DNA of 51,919 nucleotides from Dehalococcoidia bacterium (GCA_003523055.1 DPHC01000020.1:14698-66616), one strand, 5' to 3'. Numbered from the stretch's first letter, positions 1 to 8,692 are shown. Notes: generated by a model not told the origin, from the sequence alone. Translations and numbers: made by a program.

Positions 1-505
1 CAGCTTCAGTTTCTACAACAGCGGCAGATTCAGCTGTTACTGGGTTTGCAGTGGCTCCTTCGGTAGCTGCAGGACTTTGCGTTGCTGGGCTTGATTCATC
101 TTCTCTTCGGTTATTATAATTAGGTCTCTGTTGATAAGAAGGTCTTCTTCCCAATGGGGCATCTGCTGAACCAGGGTTTGGATCTGTGAGAGATGCTAAT
201 GCTTCTGCATCAGAAAGAGACACTATCAGAGATCTGAGTACTCGTTCATCTAACCTTAATAAGTTTTCTAATTCCTGATTAAAAGGGACATCTGTCTCAA
301 ACCGTGACAGATGATATGTTCCTTCTAAATATTTTTGTTGTCCTTTTTGTATGGGATATGCTAGCCTTCTGGTTCCCCAAGAATGCTCAGCTACTACAGT
401 GCCATCGTGACCAGATATAAATGTTTTAACTGAATCCCAAGCTTCAGTATCCTCTGTTTGATTCAGCATTGGGCTCGTTATAACTACTATTTCGTATTGA
501 CGCAA
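1..505 (-). CDS. rpsF: 30S ribosomal protein S6, 3' part outside window
   Basis: Binds 16S rRNA in the small-subunit platform together with S18. The minus strand reads MRQYEIVVITSPML from a TTG start at 505-503, preceded by an AGGAG ribosome site. This is the usual S6 opening, and the following ~95 residues fit the S6 fold (for example GTRRLAYPIQKGQQKYLEG). After about residue 100 there is an Ala/Thr/Pro/Gln-rich tail that runs off the window edge, so the protein is longer than the usual ~95-100 residues. Extended, low-complexity S6 tails occur in several phyla. ssb and rpsR, which normally follow, would lie beyond position 1. Confidence 0.93.
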   Translation of the reverse strand, partial: MRQYEIVVITSPMLNQTEDTEAWDSVKTFISGHDGTVVAEHSWGTRRLAYPIQKGQQKYLEGTYHLSRFETDVPFNQELENLLRLDERVLRSLIVSLSDAEALASLTDPNPGSADAPLGRRPSYQQRPNYNNRREDESSPATQSPAATEGATANPVTAESAAVVETEA

Positions 506-575
506 ATTTACTCCTAAACTACTTTACAAGAATGAGGCCAATTATATCAAAAGTTGCTGTTTGACTCAACTCGGA

Positions 576-1817
576 TTAATTTATGCCAGGAACAGGGTGA
601 GTAGAAGCCAAGGATTGTACTTTTTGGGCTACTGACGATAATAATGTTTTGTCATTTTTATTGGTTAAAGCTGATATTATTAATTTGCTTACTTCTTGAG
701 TTTCTGTGGATGTGAAGCCTCTGCTAGTAATTGCAGCGGTACCTAGTCTAATTCCGCTTGTAACGCGCGCAGGTTTTGTATCCCAAGGTATCGAATTCTT
801 ATTGGCTATGATTCCAACTGATTGCAAAACAGATTCTGCCTCTTGGCCAGTTAACCCAACGGTTGTGACGTCAGCTAAAATTAAGTGGTTATCAGTGCCT
901 CCTGAAATAAGACGAATACCAGATTCTGCGAGTTCTTTAGACATAGTCTGTGCATTTTCAACAACTTGGCGTGCATATATTGAGAATTCAGGCGTCATAG
1001 CTTCCCCAAAGCAGACTGCTTTTGCCGCTATAACGTGCATGAACGGTCCTCCCTGAGAGTAGGGGAATACACCGTAGTCTATTTTTTTTGCAAGATCTTC
1101 TGTGCACAATATTAGGCCCCCTCTGGGTCCACGGAGAGTTTTTTGAGTAGTAGATGTGATTATATCGGCGTAACCTGCAGGAGAAGGGTGTGCTCCACCT
1201 GCTATCAATCCTGATATGTGGGCCATATCAATCATTAAGAGTGCATTAGCTTTTTTGGCTATGGTTCCGAGTTTTTCGAAGTCTAATATTCTAGGATAAG
1301 CACTGCAACCGGCTACTATAAGTTTTGGAGAATGTTTCATTGCCAAGGACTCTATTTCATCATAATCAATAGTTTCAGAATCCTGTTTCACTCCATACGG
1401 TAAAAAGTTATATAAATTTCCGGAAAAACTTACTTTAGCACCGTGAGTTAAATGTCCTCCTTGATCTAATTGCATTCCTAAAACGGTGTCTCCAGGCTTT
1501 AACACCGCAAAATATGCAGCCATGTTAGCCTGGGCACCACTATGTGGCTGAACATTTGCATGAGGCATTTCGAATAATTGTTTTGCTCGTTCTATTGCCA
1601 ACGTTTCAACTTTGTCTACGTGCTCGCACCCACCGTAATATCTGCGACCAGGGTAGCCTTCCGCATATTTATTACCCATTAGGCTGGATTGCGCTTCTAT
1701 TACGTTTGCGCTTGCATAATTCTCAGACGCTATCAAGACTATTGAATCAGTCTGACGAGTAATTTCTTGTTGCATCGCATTAAAAATTAATGGATCTTTA
1801 GTGTTCAAAGTTGACAT
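576..1817 (-). CDS. glyA: Serine hydroxymethyltransferase
   Basis: PLP enzyme that interconverts serine and glycine and charges tetrahydrofolate with a one-carbon unit in the cytoplasm. The 413 residues match the usual length. Visible are the N-terminal SENYAS segment, the YAEGYPGRRYYGG loop at about 51-63, DMAHISGL near 197-204, and the PLP lysine in STTQKTLRGPRGG (K226). The C-terminal domain ends with TRGF and HPVPG. The gene lies 26 nt downstream of the unrecognised gene at 1844-2605 and is probably cotranscribed with it. Identification is secure. Confidence 0.98.
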   Translation of the reverse strand: MSTLNTKDPLIFNAMQQEITRQTDSIVLIASENYASANVIEAQSSLMGNKYAEGYPGRRYYGGCEHVDKVETLAIERAKQLFEMPHANVQPHSGAQANMAAYFAVLKPGDTVLGMQLDQGGHLTHGAKVSFSGNLYNFLPYGVKQDSETIDYDEIESLAMKHSPKLIVAGCSAYPRILDFEKLGTIAKKANALLMIDMAHISGLIAGGAHPSPAGYADIITSTTQKTLRGPRGGLILCTEDLAKKIDYGVFPYSQGGPFMHVIAAKAVCFGEAMTPEFSIYARQVVENAQTMSKELAESGIRLISGGTDNHLILADVTTVGLTGQEAESVLQSVGIIANKNSIPWDTKPARVTSGIRLGTAAITSRGFTSTETQEVSKLIISALTNKNDKTLLSSVAQKVQSLASTHPVPGIN

Positions 1818-1843
1818 GTTAATCCTCGTATATTTAATTTAAT

Positions 1844-2605
1844 CTATTTGTCGAGTTGATTTATTTGTTCGTCAAGGGTTTTAACCCGCAAATAATCACC
1901 TTCAGCCATTTTGTAACATCTGTCTAAGTATAAACTGGCTATTTGTAAACTATTAGGGTTCATGCAATAGGCTGCTTTTAGGAGTCTTGGCAATTTAAAA
2001 TTTTCAGGAAAATGTTTGGCTAACATTTCTAATTCTTGCTTGGTTTGGCTGGTGATGATTTGGTCATTGTTTTCGTGACTGAATCTCAACTTACTTAATA
2101 ATTTAGCAACTTCTGCCAGTTTGTCTTTTTCGGACATCAAGCCAAATAGAACATCATTAATAAGGTTATCGGAAGTATCCTCCAGTTCTAAGGTTTCTGG
2201 TTCAGAAGAACTAGTAACAACTTGTGAGTTGTTTGCTGTGTACAAATTTGTGTATTCGGTCACTGAGTTATTTACAGCTTCCATTAATCGGGTGACGTCA
2301 TAAGAAAATATGTCTCCGCCATTTAAGAGATCATCATCACGGAAAGTTGCTAGGTCAGATAACTGAGTTATATTCATGGAATCTTCTGGTACCGGAGGCA
2401 TAGCAAATGCAGAAAAATTGTCTAATGGCATGTCGCCTATAGTAGATGCCAGAAATGGGGGAACATATTTAGACAAGTCAGTTTTTATCGGTAATATGAC
2501 AATATAGGATGAGTAAATTTTGCCTGGTTCCGTGCCTATAGTGAAATATATTAAACCATGCCCTTTTGGCTTATTCATATCGCCTTGTTCGAAAATTATT
2601 GCCAT
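1844..2605 (-). CDS. Hypothetical protein, 253 aa
   Basis: I do not recognise this protein. It has no signal peptide and no membrane segment. The first ~90 residues look beta-rich (GHGLIYFTIG, YSSYIVILPIKTDLSKYVPPFL). A Ser/Thr/Glu-rich linker follows around 125-150. The C-terminal ~100 residues look helical and end with LYLDRCYKMAEGDYLRVKTLDEQI, which suggests a helical-hairpin or coiled C-terminus. It sits directly upstream of glyA in the same direction, and its length and codon use are ordinary for the region, so it is very likely a real gene. No function is assigned. Confidence 0.75.
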   Translation of the reverse strand: MAIIFEQGDMNKPKGHGLIYFTIGTEPGKIYSSYIVILPIKTDLSKYVPPFLASTIGDMPLDNFSAFAMPPVPEDSMNITQLSDLATFRDDDLLNGGDIFSYDVTRLMEAVNNSVTEYTNLYTANNSQVVTSSSEPETLELEDTSDNLINDVLFGLMSEKDKLAEVAKLLSKLRFSHENNDQIITSQTKQELEMLAKHFPENFKLPRLLKAAYCMNPNSLQIASLYLDRCYKMAEGDYLRVKTLDEQINQLDK

Positions 2606-2704
2606 ATATCAATCACACCTTACCTATCATTATAAAATATTTAACCTCTTACGGCTATATCTTTTTCTTAAATTAAATCAAAGGCTTAGCCATAAAGATG
2701 ATAT

Positions 2705-2733
2705 TTAACTTATTATGTCAAATAATGTATTAT
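2705..2733 (+). promoter_or_regulatory. Possible sigma-70-type promoter for the MaoC/SelW operon
   Basis: TTAACT and TATTAT are separated by 17 nt, about 40 nt upstream of the first dehydratase gene. The match is moderate (TATTAT has one mismatch to TATAAT), and AT-rich DNA gives such hits by chance. Confidence 0.4.
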
Positions 2734-2772
2734 TATGAGAAATCAGGATAATCGTAGAGTCTAGGAGTTTGT

Positions 2773-3192
2773 ATGGCAGAGGAAAATTTAAAAAATTTCG
2801 TATATGAAGAAATCCAAATTGGAGAAGAATTAGGAAGTTACTCGTATGTTTTGACCCAAGATATGTTAGATACATTTCGTAATGCAGTTGAGGATCCTGA
2901 TGCGTCGTTTCCAACATTGGGAGTAAAACATGATGCTACTGCATTTGCTATGGTATATGATGATAAAATTGGTGGCGTTAACGCAGGTAATGAGGTTGAA
3001 TTCTTTAACCCCCCTATACCTGGGAAAAAAATTATTGTTACGGGTCGTGTGCATAACAAATATACGAAAAGAAATAACCCGTATATTGTAATAGAAGCAA
3101 CTGCAGAAGACGAAGATGGAAGACTAATTGAAAAATTAAGAACTTATCAGTTAAAAAAACCAGAGGAGTTAGGCAAAAAATGGCAGAAATAA
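2773..3192 (+). CDS. MaoC-like dehydratase, N-terminal (FAS1-like) subunit
   Basis: 139-residue hot-dog-fold protein of the MaoC N-terminal/FAS1-like dehydratase type. Features are the GxxLGSYSYVLTQDMLDTFRNAVEDPD opening, a substrate loop around VKHDATAF, and the hot-dog strands NAGNEVEFFNPPIPGKKIIVTGRV. No D-x4-H hydratase motif is visible, as expected for the structural half of a two-subunit enzyme. It overlaps the next gene by 13 nt, so the two are translationally coupled and probably form a heterodimer acting on a 3-hydroxyacyl- or enoyl-type thioester. The substrate cannot be read from the sequence. Confidence 0.85.
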   Translation: MAEENLKNFVYEEIQIGEELGSYSYVLTQDMLDTFRNAVEDPDASFPTLGVKHDATAFAMVYDDKIGGVNAGNEVEFFNPPIPGKKIIVTGRVHNKYTKRNNPYIVIEATAEDEDGRLIEKLRTYQLKKPEELGKKWQK

Positions 3193-3596
3193 ATGTTAAT
3201 GATAAATTACCAACAGTTACCAAGCATATAACACAGGAAAAAATTGAATTATTCGAAGATTGTGGAATATTAGACAGGCAAAATATTCATAACAACCCAG
3301 ATATAGCCAGAGAAAGGCTTAAATTTGACTTTCCTATAGCATCTGGACGAATGTCTGTGACTTATGCTTCTGAAATCATACGACAATTTGTAGGAGCCGA
3401 TGCCTTTAGTCATTCCGGTACTGTTAATTTAAAATTTCTTAAGCCGGTAATACAAGGAGATACAGTAAATGTAAGTGGTTCTGTATCTTCCACTGAAAAT
3501 GTAACCGGAGGTACCCTTGTAACTATGAATATCGAATGTGAAAATCAAAATGGTGAAAAAACTGCTATCGGACAAGGCACAGCAGTTATCAAATAA
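3180..3596 (+). CDS. MaoC-like dehydratase, catalytic subunit
   Basis: 138-residue hot-dog protein with the (R)-hydratase signature D-x4-H in LDRQNIHNNPDIA (around residues 30-42), the catalytic Asp/His pair of MaoC enzymes. SGRMSVTYASEIIRQFVG and LKFLKPVIQGDTVNVSGSV follow. It starts inside the end of the upstream MaoC-N gene (13 nt overlap), so the pair likely forms one heteromeric hydratase. It is followed 18 nt later by the SelW-like gene. Family assignment is good; the physiological acyl substrate is unknown. Confidence 0.88.
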   Translation: MAEINVNDKLPTVTKHITQEKIELFEDCGILDRQNIHNNPDIARERLKFDFPIASGRMSVTYASEIIRQFVGADAFSHSGTVNLKFLKPVIQGDTVNVSGSVSSTENVTGGTLVTMNIECENQNGEKTAIGQGTAVIK

Positions 3597-3614
3597 TTTA
3601 GAAGGAGAATTAAG

Positions 3615-3917
3615 ATGCCTACAGCTGAATTTGGTAAAGTAGAATTAGAAATTGTTTACTGTGTCCCTTGAGGGTATCATGCCTTGGCCACGTGGTTGGC
3701 CACAGAAATTTGGAGAGCTCACGATGTTGGTGAAGTAGCAGTTAAATTAACTCCTGCAGGTAATGGAAGATTGGAATTGTATTTGGATGGAGATAAAATC
3801 TTTGATCGTAAAGATGAAGATGGTGTTTACCCAAACTTAACTAGAGTGAATGAACTGAAAATGGTAGTAGCTGATAAAATTTTCGAAATTGATGAATCTA
3901 TTTCGGCTTCTATATAG
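3615..3917 (+). CDS. SelW/SelT/SelH (Rdx) family selenoprotein with in-frame UGA (Sec19)
   Basis: Small thioredoxin-like redox protein of the Rdx family. An ATG at 3615 with AAGGAG 7 nt upstream opens a frame reading MPTAEFGKVELEIVYCVP. A TGA at 3669-3671 interrupts it, and the same frame then runs to a TAG at 3915. With TGA as selenocysteine the product is 100 aa. It has the family CxxU/CxxC redox motif C16-V-P-U19 after the first beta strand and the family's typical later part (LELYLDGDKIFDRK, YPNLTRVNELKMVVADKI). A perfect hairpin begins 13 nt after the TGA. A conventional caller would start at a TTG at 3684 and lose the active site. Known family; Sec in bacterial members is established. 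Confidence 0.88.
3685..3702 (+). promoter_or_regulatory. Candidate bacterial SECIS hairpin of the SelW-like gene
   Basis: TGGCCA, loop CGTGGT, TGGCCA: a perfect 6-bp stem with a 6-nt loop inside the coding sequence. The first loop G (3692) lies 21 nt after the TGA ending at 3671, within the 16-37 nt window known for bacterial SECIS elements, with a G among the first two loop bases as required for SelB binding. Confidence 0.75.
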
Positions 3918-3928
3918 CAGAGAGTGTA

Positions 3929-4627
3929 ATGAATTCTGAGCATTATGATATTGTTATCAAGGGAACAAAATATTTAAATAAGTGGCGAGAAACTGTATTG
4001 AACCAGCATGTTCAGTTAGATCTTTCAGGATCTGATTTGTCTAATTTAAATTTAGAAAATGCAAAATTAGGTAACGCTGATTTAAGATCTGCAGATCTTA
4101 GGAATACTAAATTAGCGAACGTGAACTTATATATGGCTAACTTGACGGATGCAAATTTAGAAGGATCTGATATGGCAAGAATTAAATTAGAGAAATCAAT
4201 AATTCAAGGAGCGAATTTATATAATGTGAATTTGTTCTGGGCTGATCTTAATAATGCTACCGTAACATCTTGTAATTTAAAAAACTCAAGACTAATGAGA
4301 ACTTCTTTTGTTGGCTCTGATTTGAAAGGAAGTGACTGCAGCCAATCTACGATGATAGAAGTAGATTTTAGAAATGCTAATTTAGAAGACGTTTCTTTTA
4401 GAAATTCAAATATGAATGGTGCAGATATGAGTAGATCAGTAATGGCAGGAGCTGATTTCTCGTATGCGATGTTGAGGGATTCTCATTGGATTATGGCTAA
4501 CATGATAGGAGCTGATTATACCAATGCAAGTTTGTATAGAGTTGATATGACAATGGCGAAATTCGATGAAACTACAATTTTTCCTGAAGGTTTCGATCCA
4601 ACTTATTCTCCAGCTGATGACTATTAG
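3929..4627 (+). CDS. Pentapeptide-repeat protein
   Basis: 232-residue protein built mostly of A(D/N)LxX-type pentapeptide repeats from about residue 30 to 215 (for example LSNLNLENAKLGNADLRSADLRN, then LEDVSFRNSNMNGADMSRS). These predict a right-handed quadrilateral beta-helix. There is no signal peptide or membrane segment. It begins 11 nt after the selenoprotein and is likely in the same transcript. Some pentapeptide proteins protect DNA gyrase, but most have no known role and nothing here indicates a specific partner. Confidence 0.92.
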   Translation: MNSEHYDIVIKGTKYLNKWRETVLNQHVQLDLSGSDLSNLNLENAKLGNADLRSADLRNTKLANVNLYMANLTDANLEGSDMARIKLEKSIIQGANLYNVNLFWADLNNATVTSCNLKNSRLMRTSFVGSDLKGSDCSQSTMIEVDFRNANLEDVSFRNSNMNGADMSRSVMAGADFSYAMLRDSHWIMANMIGADYTNASLYRVDMTMAKFDETTIFPEGFDPTYSPADDY

Positions 4628-4653
4628 AAAATTAATAGGTAATTGAGGTAATT

Positions 4654-5568
4654 GTGTCTGAACTGTATGTAACATCAACTAGTGCTAGAGCGGGTAAAAC
4701 TTTGTATTCAACTTCAGTGGCTAAGAATAAATTAGAGAGTAATGAGAGTGTTTACTATATAAATCTTGGTACAGGAGAAACAGATAAAATAATTGAAGAA
4801 ATGTCAGAGTCTTATGGGGCAGATAAACTGGCATACCAATATATAATTGAAGACCAACTTGACGATTCTTCTATAATTGCTATGGTGTCTGATAAAAAAA
4901 AATTATTTGACAGTGTAATAATTGATGGATCAATTGGCAGTGTTACTAGTCTTCAAGACCCTTCAGGTGCTGCGATTGTTGTTATTCATGATTGCTCACT
5001 GGGAGTGGAATTTGACCTGGAATTGATAACAAACTACGCCAACCACGATAGTGTTTCAATATTGTTTAATAAAATCCCTAAATACAAGCTTAAAGAAGCT
5101 AACCTGGTTGCTCAGTCTTGCGGAGCAACTGTGATTGGGACCATCACAGAAGATAGATGTATAAATGGTTTAGCGTTTGATGAAATCATGGGATGCCTAA
5201 ATGGTAAAATAATTGACCTAACTGTTACAAACAAGCCTTATATAGAAAAATTCCTCATAGGCGGAAATATGATGGACTCTGGCAAAGAGTATTTTGGGAG
5301 ATTCCAAAATCAAGCAGTTATAACAAGAAGTGGAAGACCTGATATACAAATGTCTAGCATAATGGCTGGAACTAGATGCTTAATTCTCACAGGGTCAGTA
5401 GAGCCTACGGAGTATATTATTTCAGAAGCACGTAAACACAGAATACCGATGATTCATGTTGAATCGTCTACTGAAACTACAGTGAACATACTGTCAGGCG
5501 CTTTTGGTGATAATCCCGTGTGCATAGAACGAGTTAACAGGTTTTCGGAATTATTAGCAAGTAGTTAA
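4654..5568 (+). CDS. BioD-like/phosphotransacetylase N-terminal-type protein with DRTGG domain
   Basis: 304 residues starting at GTG. The N-terminal ~200 residues resemble the P-loop dethiobiotin-synthetase-like domain found in front of phosphotransacetylases (MSELYVTSTSARAGKTLYSTSVAK; the loop SARAGKT replaces a strict Walker A). From about residue 205 a DRTGG-type domain follows (KFLIGGNMMDSGKEYF, QAVITRSGRPDIQMSSIMAGTRCLILTGS). No phosphotransacetylase catalytic domain is attached, so it is likely a stand-alone nucleotide-sensing or regulatory protein. It is the last gene of the plus-strand cluster and converges on the serine-hydrolase gene with only a few bases between. Confidence 0.75.
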   Translation: MSELYVTSTSARAGKTLYSTSVAKNKLESNESVYYINLGTGETDKIIEEMSESYGADKLAYQYIIEDQLDDSSIIAMVSDKKKLFDSVIIDGSIGSVTSLQDPSGAAIVVIHDCSLGVEFDLELITNYANHDSVSILFNKIPKYKLKEANLVAQSCGATVIGTITEDRCINGLAFDEIMGCLNGKIIDLTVTNKPYIEKFLIGGNMMDSGKEYFGRFQNQAVITRSGRPDIQMSSIMAGTRCLILTGSVEPTEYIISEARKHRIPMIHVESSTETTVNILSGAFGDNPVCIERVNRFSELLASS

Positions 5569-5571
5569 GAC

Positions 5572-7086
5572 CTACAAGTCTGAATTTAACATATCCAAAA
5601 TTTCATAAGTTATGCATGTCAGCCCTGTTGCCATATAAGGTGCACTGCAAAGACCTCGAACGTGGCCTAATTCGGAGTTAGCAAGCACTGATATTGCAAT
5701 ATCTAGTTTAGGTGAGTACATCAATACTGAGCTATACCCACCGCCTCCGCCAGGATGCCCATATGTCATGAGTGCTGTTCCGTCTGACATAGGATGATAT
5801 CTTCTAGCTATATGGTATCCGTAGTTTTGAGTGACTCCACCCAAAATAATGTTTTCTTCGACTATGGAATCCACTAATATATTTCGTGTGTTTGGTGATA
5901 GAGCGTTGCCATCAGGACTGTAAAGTTCGTATCCCCAAATGGCCATATTTTCGGGAGTGGAAAATCCTCCAGCTCCGGCCCAAGCTAGCCTTCCATCTTG
6001 TTCGAAATAGTCTATTTTATACCAGTCGGGAGCTCCAACAGGCCTGAGTTGGGTTAAATCACCAAATCCACCGTACCCCCCATACATGGAGTAATTAGCA
6101 TGAGGCAATGCCATGTTGTCTGGGATTTTGGTGGCTGGTCTAAACCCAATTTGCAGGGAAAGAGGAGTAAATAGATTTTCTTCATACAAAGAGGCAAGCT
6201 GGGTTTGGGATTGGTATTGTGCAATCAATCCTAGTAAGACTGAACTATTATTAGAATATTCGTATCCATTAGGATTGGTGCCAACACTGGTTGTTAAAGT
6301 TAGGTAATCAGTTGGATGCCATCCTGACTTGGAAACCACTTGATTTAAGTTTTTTGCGCGAGGGTCTCTATCTCCGTGACCTCCTCGCATTAGTAAAAGC
6401 TCTTCTACTGTGCTATCTGGGAACAAATCCTCATCAAGATCGGCATATAAGGAATGATTTTTGAGAAGTATAGAAATAGGGTCATCAAGGGCGTACATAC
6501 CAGCTTCTATTTGCTGGAGAATTAATGCACTTACAAACGTTTTAGAGGTACTCATGATTCCGATAGGAACATCAGTAGTGAGTTTTATGTTTTGACCAGA
6601 ATAGCCACGGGCATCAGACCATAATTTTGAACCTGAAAAAACAGAAACAGAAATGCCCATTTTGGTCGGTAGAGTATCGAAGTTATTTGCAACAATTTCA
6701 GATAATTGATCTGTTATATGTTTATCGAAAGAGTCATAACCTGTTTTTTTGATAAAATCGGGAGGCGCAAATGTTTTGTGTTTGACATATGTAACAGACT
6801 GTTTGGGTGTGTCTGTTGCTACTGAAGATTGTTTTGAAACTTCCATTTTAGGTTCTTCCACAGAAGCGTTAGTTAGCGTTGATTGGTCAAAGGTTGGAGC
6901 AACGGTTGTTTTAATTTTTACCCTATTAGCAATTTTAGTTGAGTTGGGTGTTGGAAATGCAGTATTGGCAATTTCTAAATAGTCGTCTGATAAGTTGCTG
7001 TTAGTGGCGACATAATCGTCTGTTTGGCACCCAATAGAAAACAGTAGGCAAATTAACGTTACATAGCTATATCTTAATAATGACAT
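5572..7086 (-). CDS. Class C beta-lactamase-like serine hydrolase, lipoprotein
   Basis: 504 residues. A lipoprotein signal peptide ends in the lipobox LFSIGC (C20), followed by a ~90-residue Ser/Thr-rich linker. The serine beta-lactamase/esterase domain has S179-T-S-K182 (SxxK), Y277-S-N279 (YxN) and a late H-P-G in YGHPGGGGGY, the equivalent of KTG. It is thus a surface-anchored peptidase or esterase of the AmpC/EstB type. A role in peptide, ester or cell-wall hydrolysis is likely; a true antibiotic resistance role is not indicated. Its ATG shares one base with the stop of the upstream ABM gene (TAATG), showing translational coupling. Confidence 0.9.
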   Translation of the reverse strand: MSLLRYSYVTLICLLFSIGCQTDDYVATNSNLSDDYLEIANTAFPTPNSTKIANRVKIKTTVAPTFDQSTLTNASVEEPKMEVSKQSSVATDTPKQSVTYVKHKTFAPPDFIKKTGYDSFDKHITDQLSEIVANNFDTLPTKMGISVSVFSGSKLWSDARGYSGQNIKLTTDVPIGIMSTSKTFVSALILQQIEAGMYALDDPISILLKNHSLYADLDEDLFPDSTVEELLLMRGGHGDRDPRAKNLNQVVSKSGWHPTDYLTLTTSVGTNPNGYEYSNNSSVLLGLIAQYQSQTQLASLYEENLFTPLSLQIGFRPATKIPDNMALPHANYSMYGGYGGFGDLTQLRPVGAPDWYKIDYFEQDGRLAWAGAGGFSTPENMAIWGYELYSPDGNALSPNTRNILVDSIVEENIILGGVTQNYGYHIARRYHPMSDGTALMTYGHPGGGGGYSSVLMYSPKLDIAISVLANSELGHVRGLCSAPYMATGLTCITYEILDMLNSDL

Positions 7087-7370
7087 TACTCCATGTTGAA
7101 TCGTTCTGACTCAGGGTTTCTAGACCACAACAATTCTGCTCCTGCCATCGCTTTCTTCCTGGCGTCGCTAGCACGCCATTGGTCATATACTTCGCTGCTT
7201 TCCCAAGTAACGAGAGTTGATATTTGTGTTGGATCAGCAATAGAAATCATTGTTTGTCTGGTGCCAAACCCTGGAGCTTGGCTTTGTGCTACGCCATTCC
7301 CATCCAGTATGGTTTTAGCTTCTTGTAGTTTTTCAGCTTGGGCCCAATGGTGTGTAATAACTCCAATCAT
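7086..7370 (-). CDS. Antibiotic biosynthesis monooxygenase (ABM)-like dimeric barrel protein
   Basis: 94-residue protein with the features of a ferredoxin-like dimeric alpha/beta barrel: a short strand MIGVITHHWAQAEKLQEA, a helix, and the strand pair QTMISIADPTQISTLVTWESSEVYDQW. Such proteins oxidise, decarboxylate or bind small aromatic or heme-like substrates, and the fold alone does not fix the function. The start overlaps the stop of the CPA2 antiporter gene by 4 nt (ATGA), and the stop overlaps the hydrolase start, so the three form one tight operon. Confidence 0.7.
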   Translation of the reverse strand: MIGVITHHWAQAEKLQEAKTILDGNGVAQSQAPGFGTRQTMISIADPTQISTLVTWESSEVYDQWRASDARKKAMAGAELLWSRNPESERFNME

Positions 7371-8692
7371 AATGGGTTCTCCGTTTCAGATTTATTTTTG
7401 CTTTTAAAGAGAGGTACTAATAATAAGGGGGCAAGTACTGTGGTTATTATGGTCATTATTATGCTTATTGTGAACACTGATTGGTTAATTATACCTTGGC
7501 TTAATCCAATTCCAGCAATTATTAAAGCTACTTCACCTCTTGGCATCATTCCGACACCAATACGAGTACTTTGTTTCAAATTAAATTTGAATAAGAGTGC
7601 GGGGCCTCCGGAACCAAGTACTTTAGTAAGGATAGCGACCAGAGAGATAATTAATCCAACCATTAAAGCGCTCGAAATAGAACTTATGTCTACCAGCATG
7701 CCCATTACCACAAAAAATATTGGGACCATAAACCCTTTTATAGGTTCTAAAGTATGTTCTAGTGTTGTTTTCATTTTAGTAGTAGAAAATGCTAGGCCTG
7801 CTGAAAATGCACCAATGATGAAGGCTAGGCCAAATAATTCAGCCAAACCAGAACACAGTAGTGCTATTCCTAAAATGATTGGGATATTGGTCTGGGGAGT
7901 TCCTATTTTATCTAGAAATGCTTCTACGTATTTAGCAGTAGCTAACCCTATTCCTGTTAAAGCGACCCAGAATATTATTGCTTTGGCGCCTATGGTGCTT
8001 ATTGACCAAATATCAACTTTTCCAGAAACACTAATACCTACTATTATAGAAAGTATCAGTATGCCTAATATATCATCGATGACGGCTGCGGCTATTATTG
8101 TTGTCCCTTCTGCAGAGTTTAATTGTCCTATATCAGACAGTACTCTAGCGGTTATGCCAACTGAAGTTGCAGTTAATATGGATCCCATGAACAAAGCTTC
8201 TAAAGACCAAATGCCTGCTGGCCCGGCAATACCCAATATGACGGCTGAGTAAGCGCCTAGTAGGAAAGGGAATATCACACCGCCTAATGCTACTAATGTA
8301 GCTGGTCCGGAATACTTTAAAAATGTACTGAAATTGGTTTCAAGGCCGACAGCGAAAAGTAAAACTATAGAACCAATTTGAGCAACTGAGAATAATTCAT
8401 TACTTACAGGTAGAGCTCCTATGACGTCTGGATGCGCGATAGGAAACAGTGGACCGAAGAAGGGTATAGCTAATGACCCAAGTGCGAAGGGGCCTATTAA
8501 CACCCCAACTCCTATTTCAGCCAGTATTGCAGGCATTTTTAAAAATTTAGTGGCTAATACACCTGATAATTTTGCAGCTATTAATATAATTGCTATTTGG
8601 ATTAGTAATATTGTGACTATGTGAGTTATATTTCCCGATGAAGCCACAGTCTCAAAGCCAAATTTTTCTGGTATTAATTGTAAAGTTTTCAT
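7367..8692 (-). CDS. Cation:proton antiporter, CPA2 (Kef/NapA-type)
   Basis: 441-residue polytopic membrane protein with about 12-13 hydrophobic segments from residue 25 to 425 and the Na+/H+ exchanger fold. Sequence typical of CPA2 members includes ILAEIGVGVLIGPFALG (near 55-72), the TATSVGITARVLSDIG segment (near 180-195), and AAAVIDDILGILILSIIVG with the paired aspartates of the ion site (near 205-222). There is no C-terminal TrkA-N regulatory domain. It exchanges Na+ or K+ for H+ at the cytoplasmic membrane; the ion is not decidable here. First gene of a three-gene operon and divergent from threonine synthase. Confidence 0.92.
   Translation of the reverse strand: MKTLQLIPEKFGFETVASSGNITHIVTILLIQIAIILIAAKLSGVLATKFLKMPAILAEIGVGVLIGPFALGSLAIPFFGPLFPIAHPDVIGALPVSNELFSVAQIGSIVLLFAVGLETNFSTFLKYSGPATLVALGGVIFPFLLGAYSAVILGIAGPAGIWSLEALFMGSILTATSVGITARVLSDIGQLNSAEGTTIIAAAVIDDILGILILSIIVGISVSGKVDIWSISTIGAKAIIFWVALTGIGLATAKYVEAFLDKIGTPQTNIPIILGIALLCSGLAELFGLAFIIGAFSAGLAFSTTKMKTTLEHTLEPIKGFMVPIFFVVMGMLVDISSISSALMVGLIISLVAILTKVLGSGGPALLFKFNLKQSTRIGVGMMPRGEVALIIAGIGLSQGIINQSVFTISIIMTIITTVLAPLLLVPLFKSKNKSETENPL

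Noticed and set aside
3684..3917. A 77-aa gene beginning at a TTG at 3684
   Set aside because: It lacks the redox motif and a ribosome site; the frame upstream of the TGA carries the family N-terminus and a good AAGGAG site.
7338..8252. A 304-aa plus-strand frame opposite the CPA2 antiporter
   Set aside because: It is antisense to a clear conserved membrane-protein gene, with composition of a shadow frame and no ribosome site.
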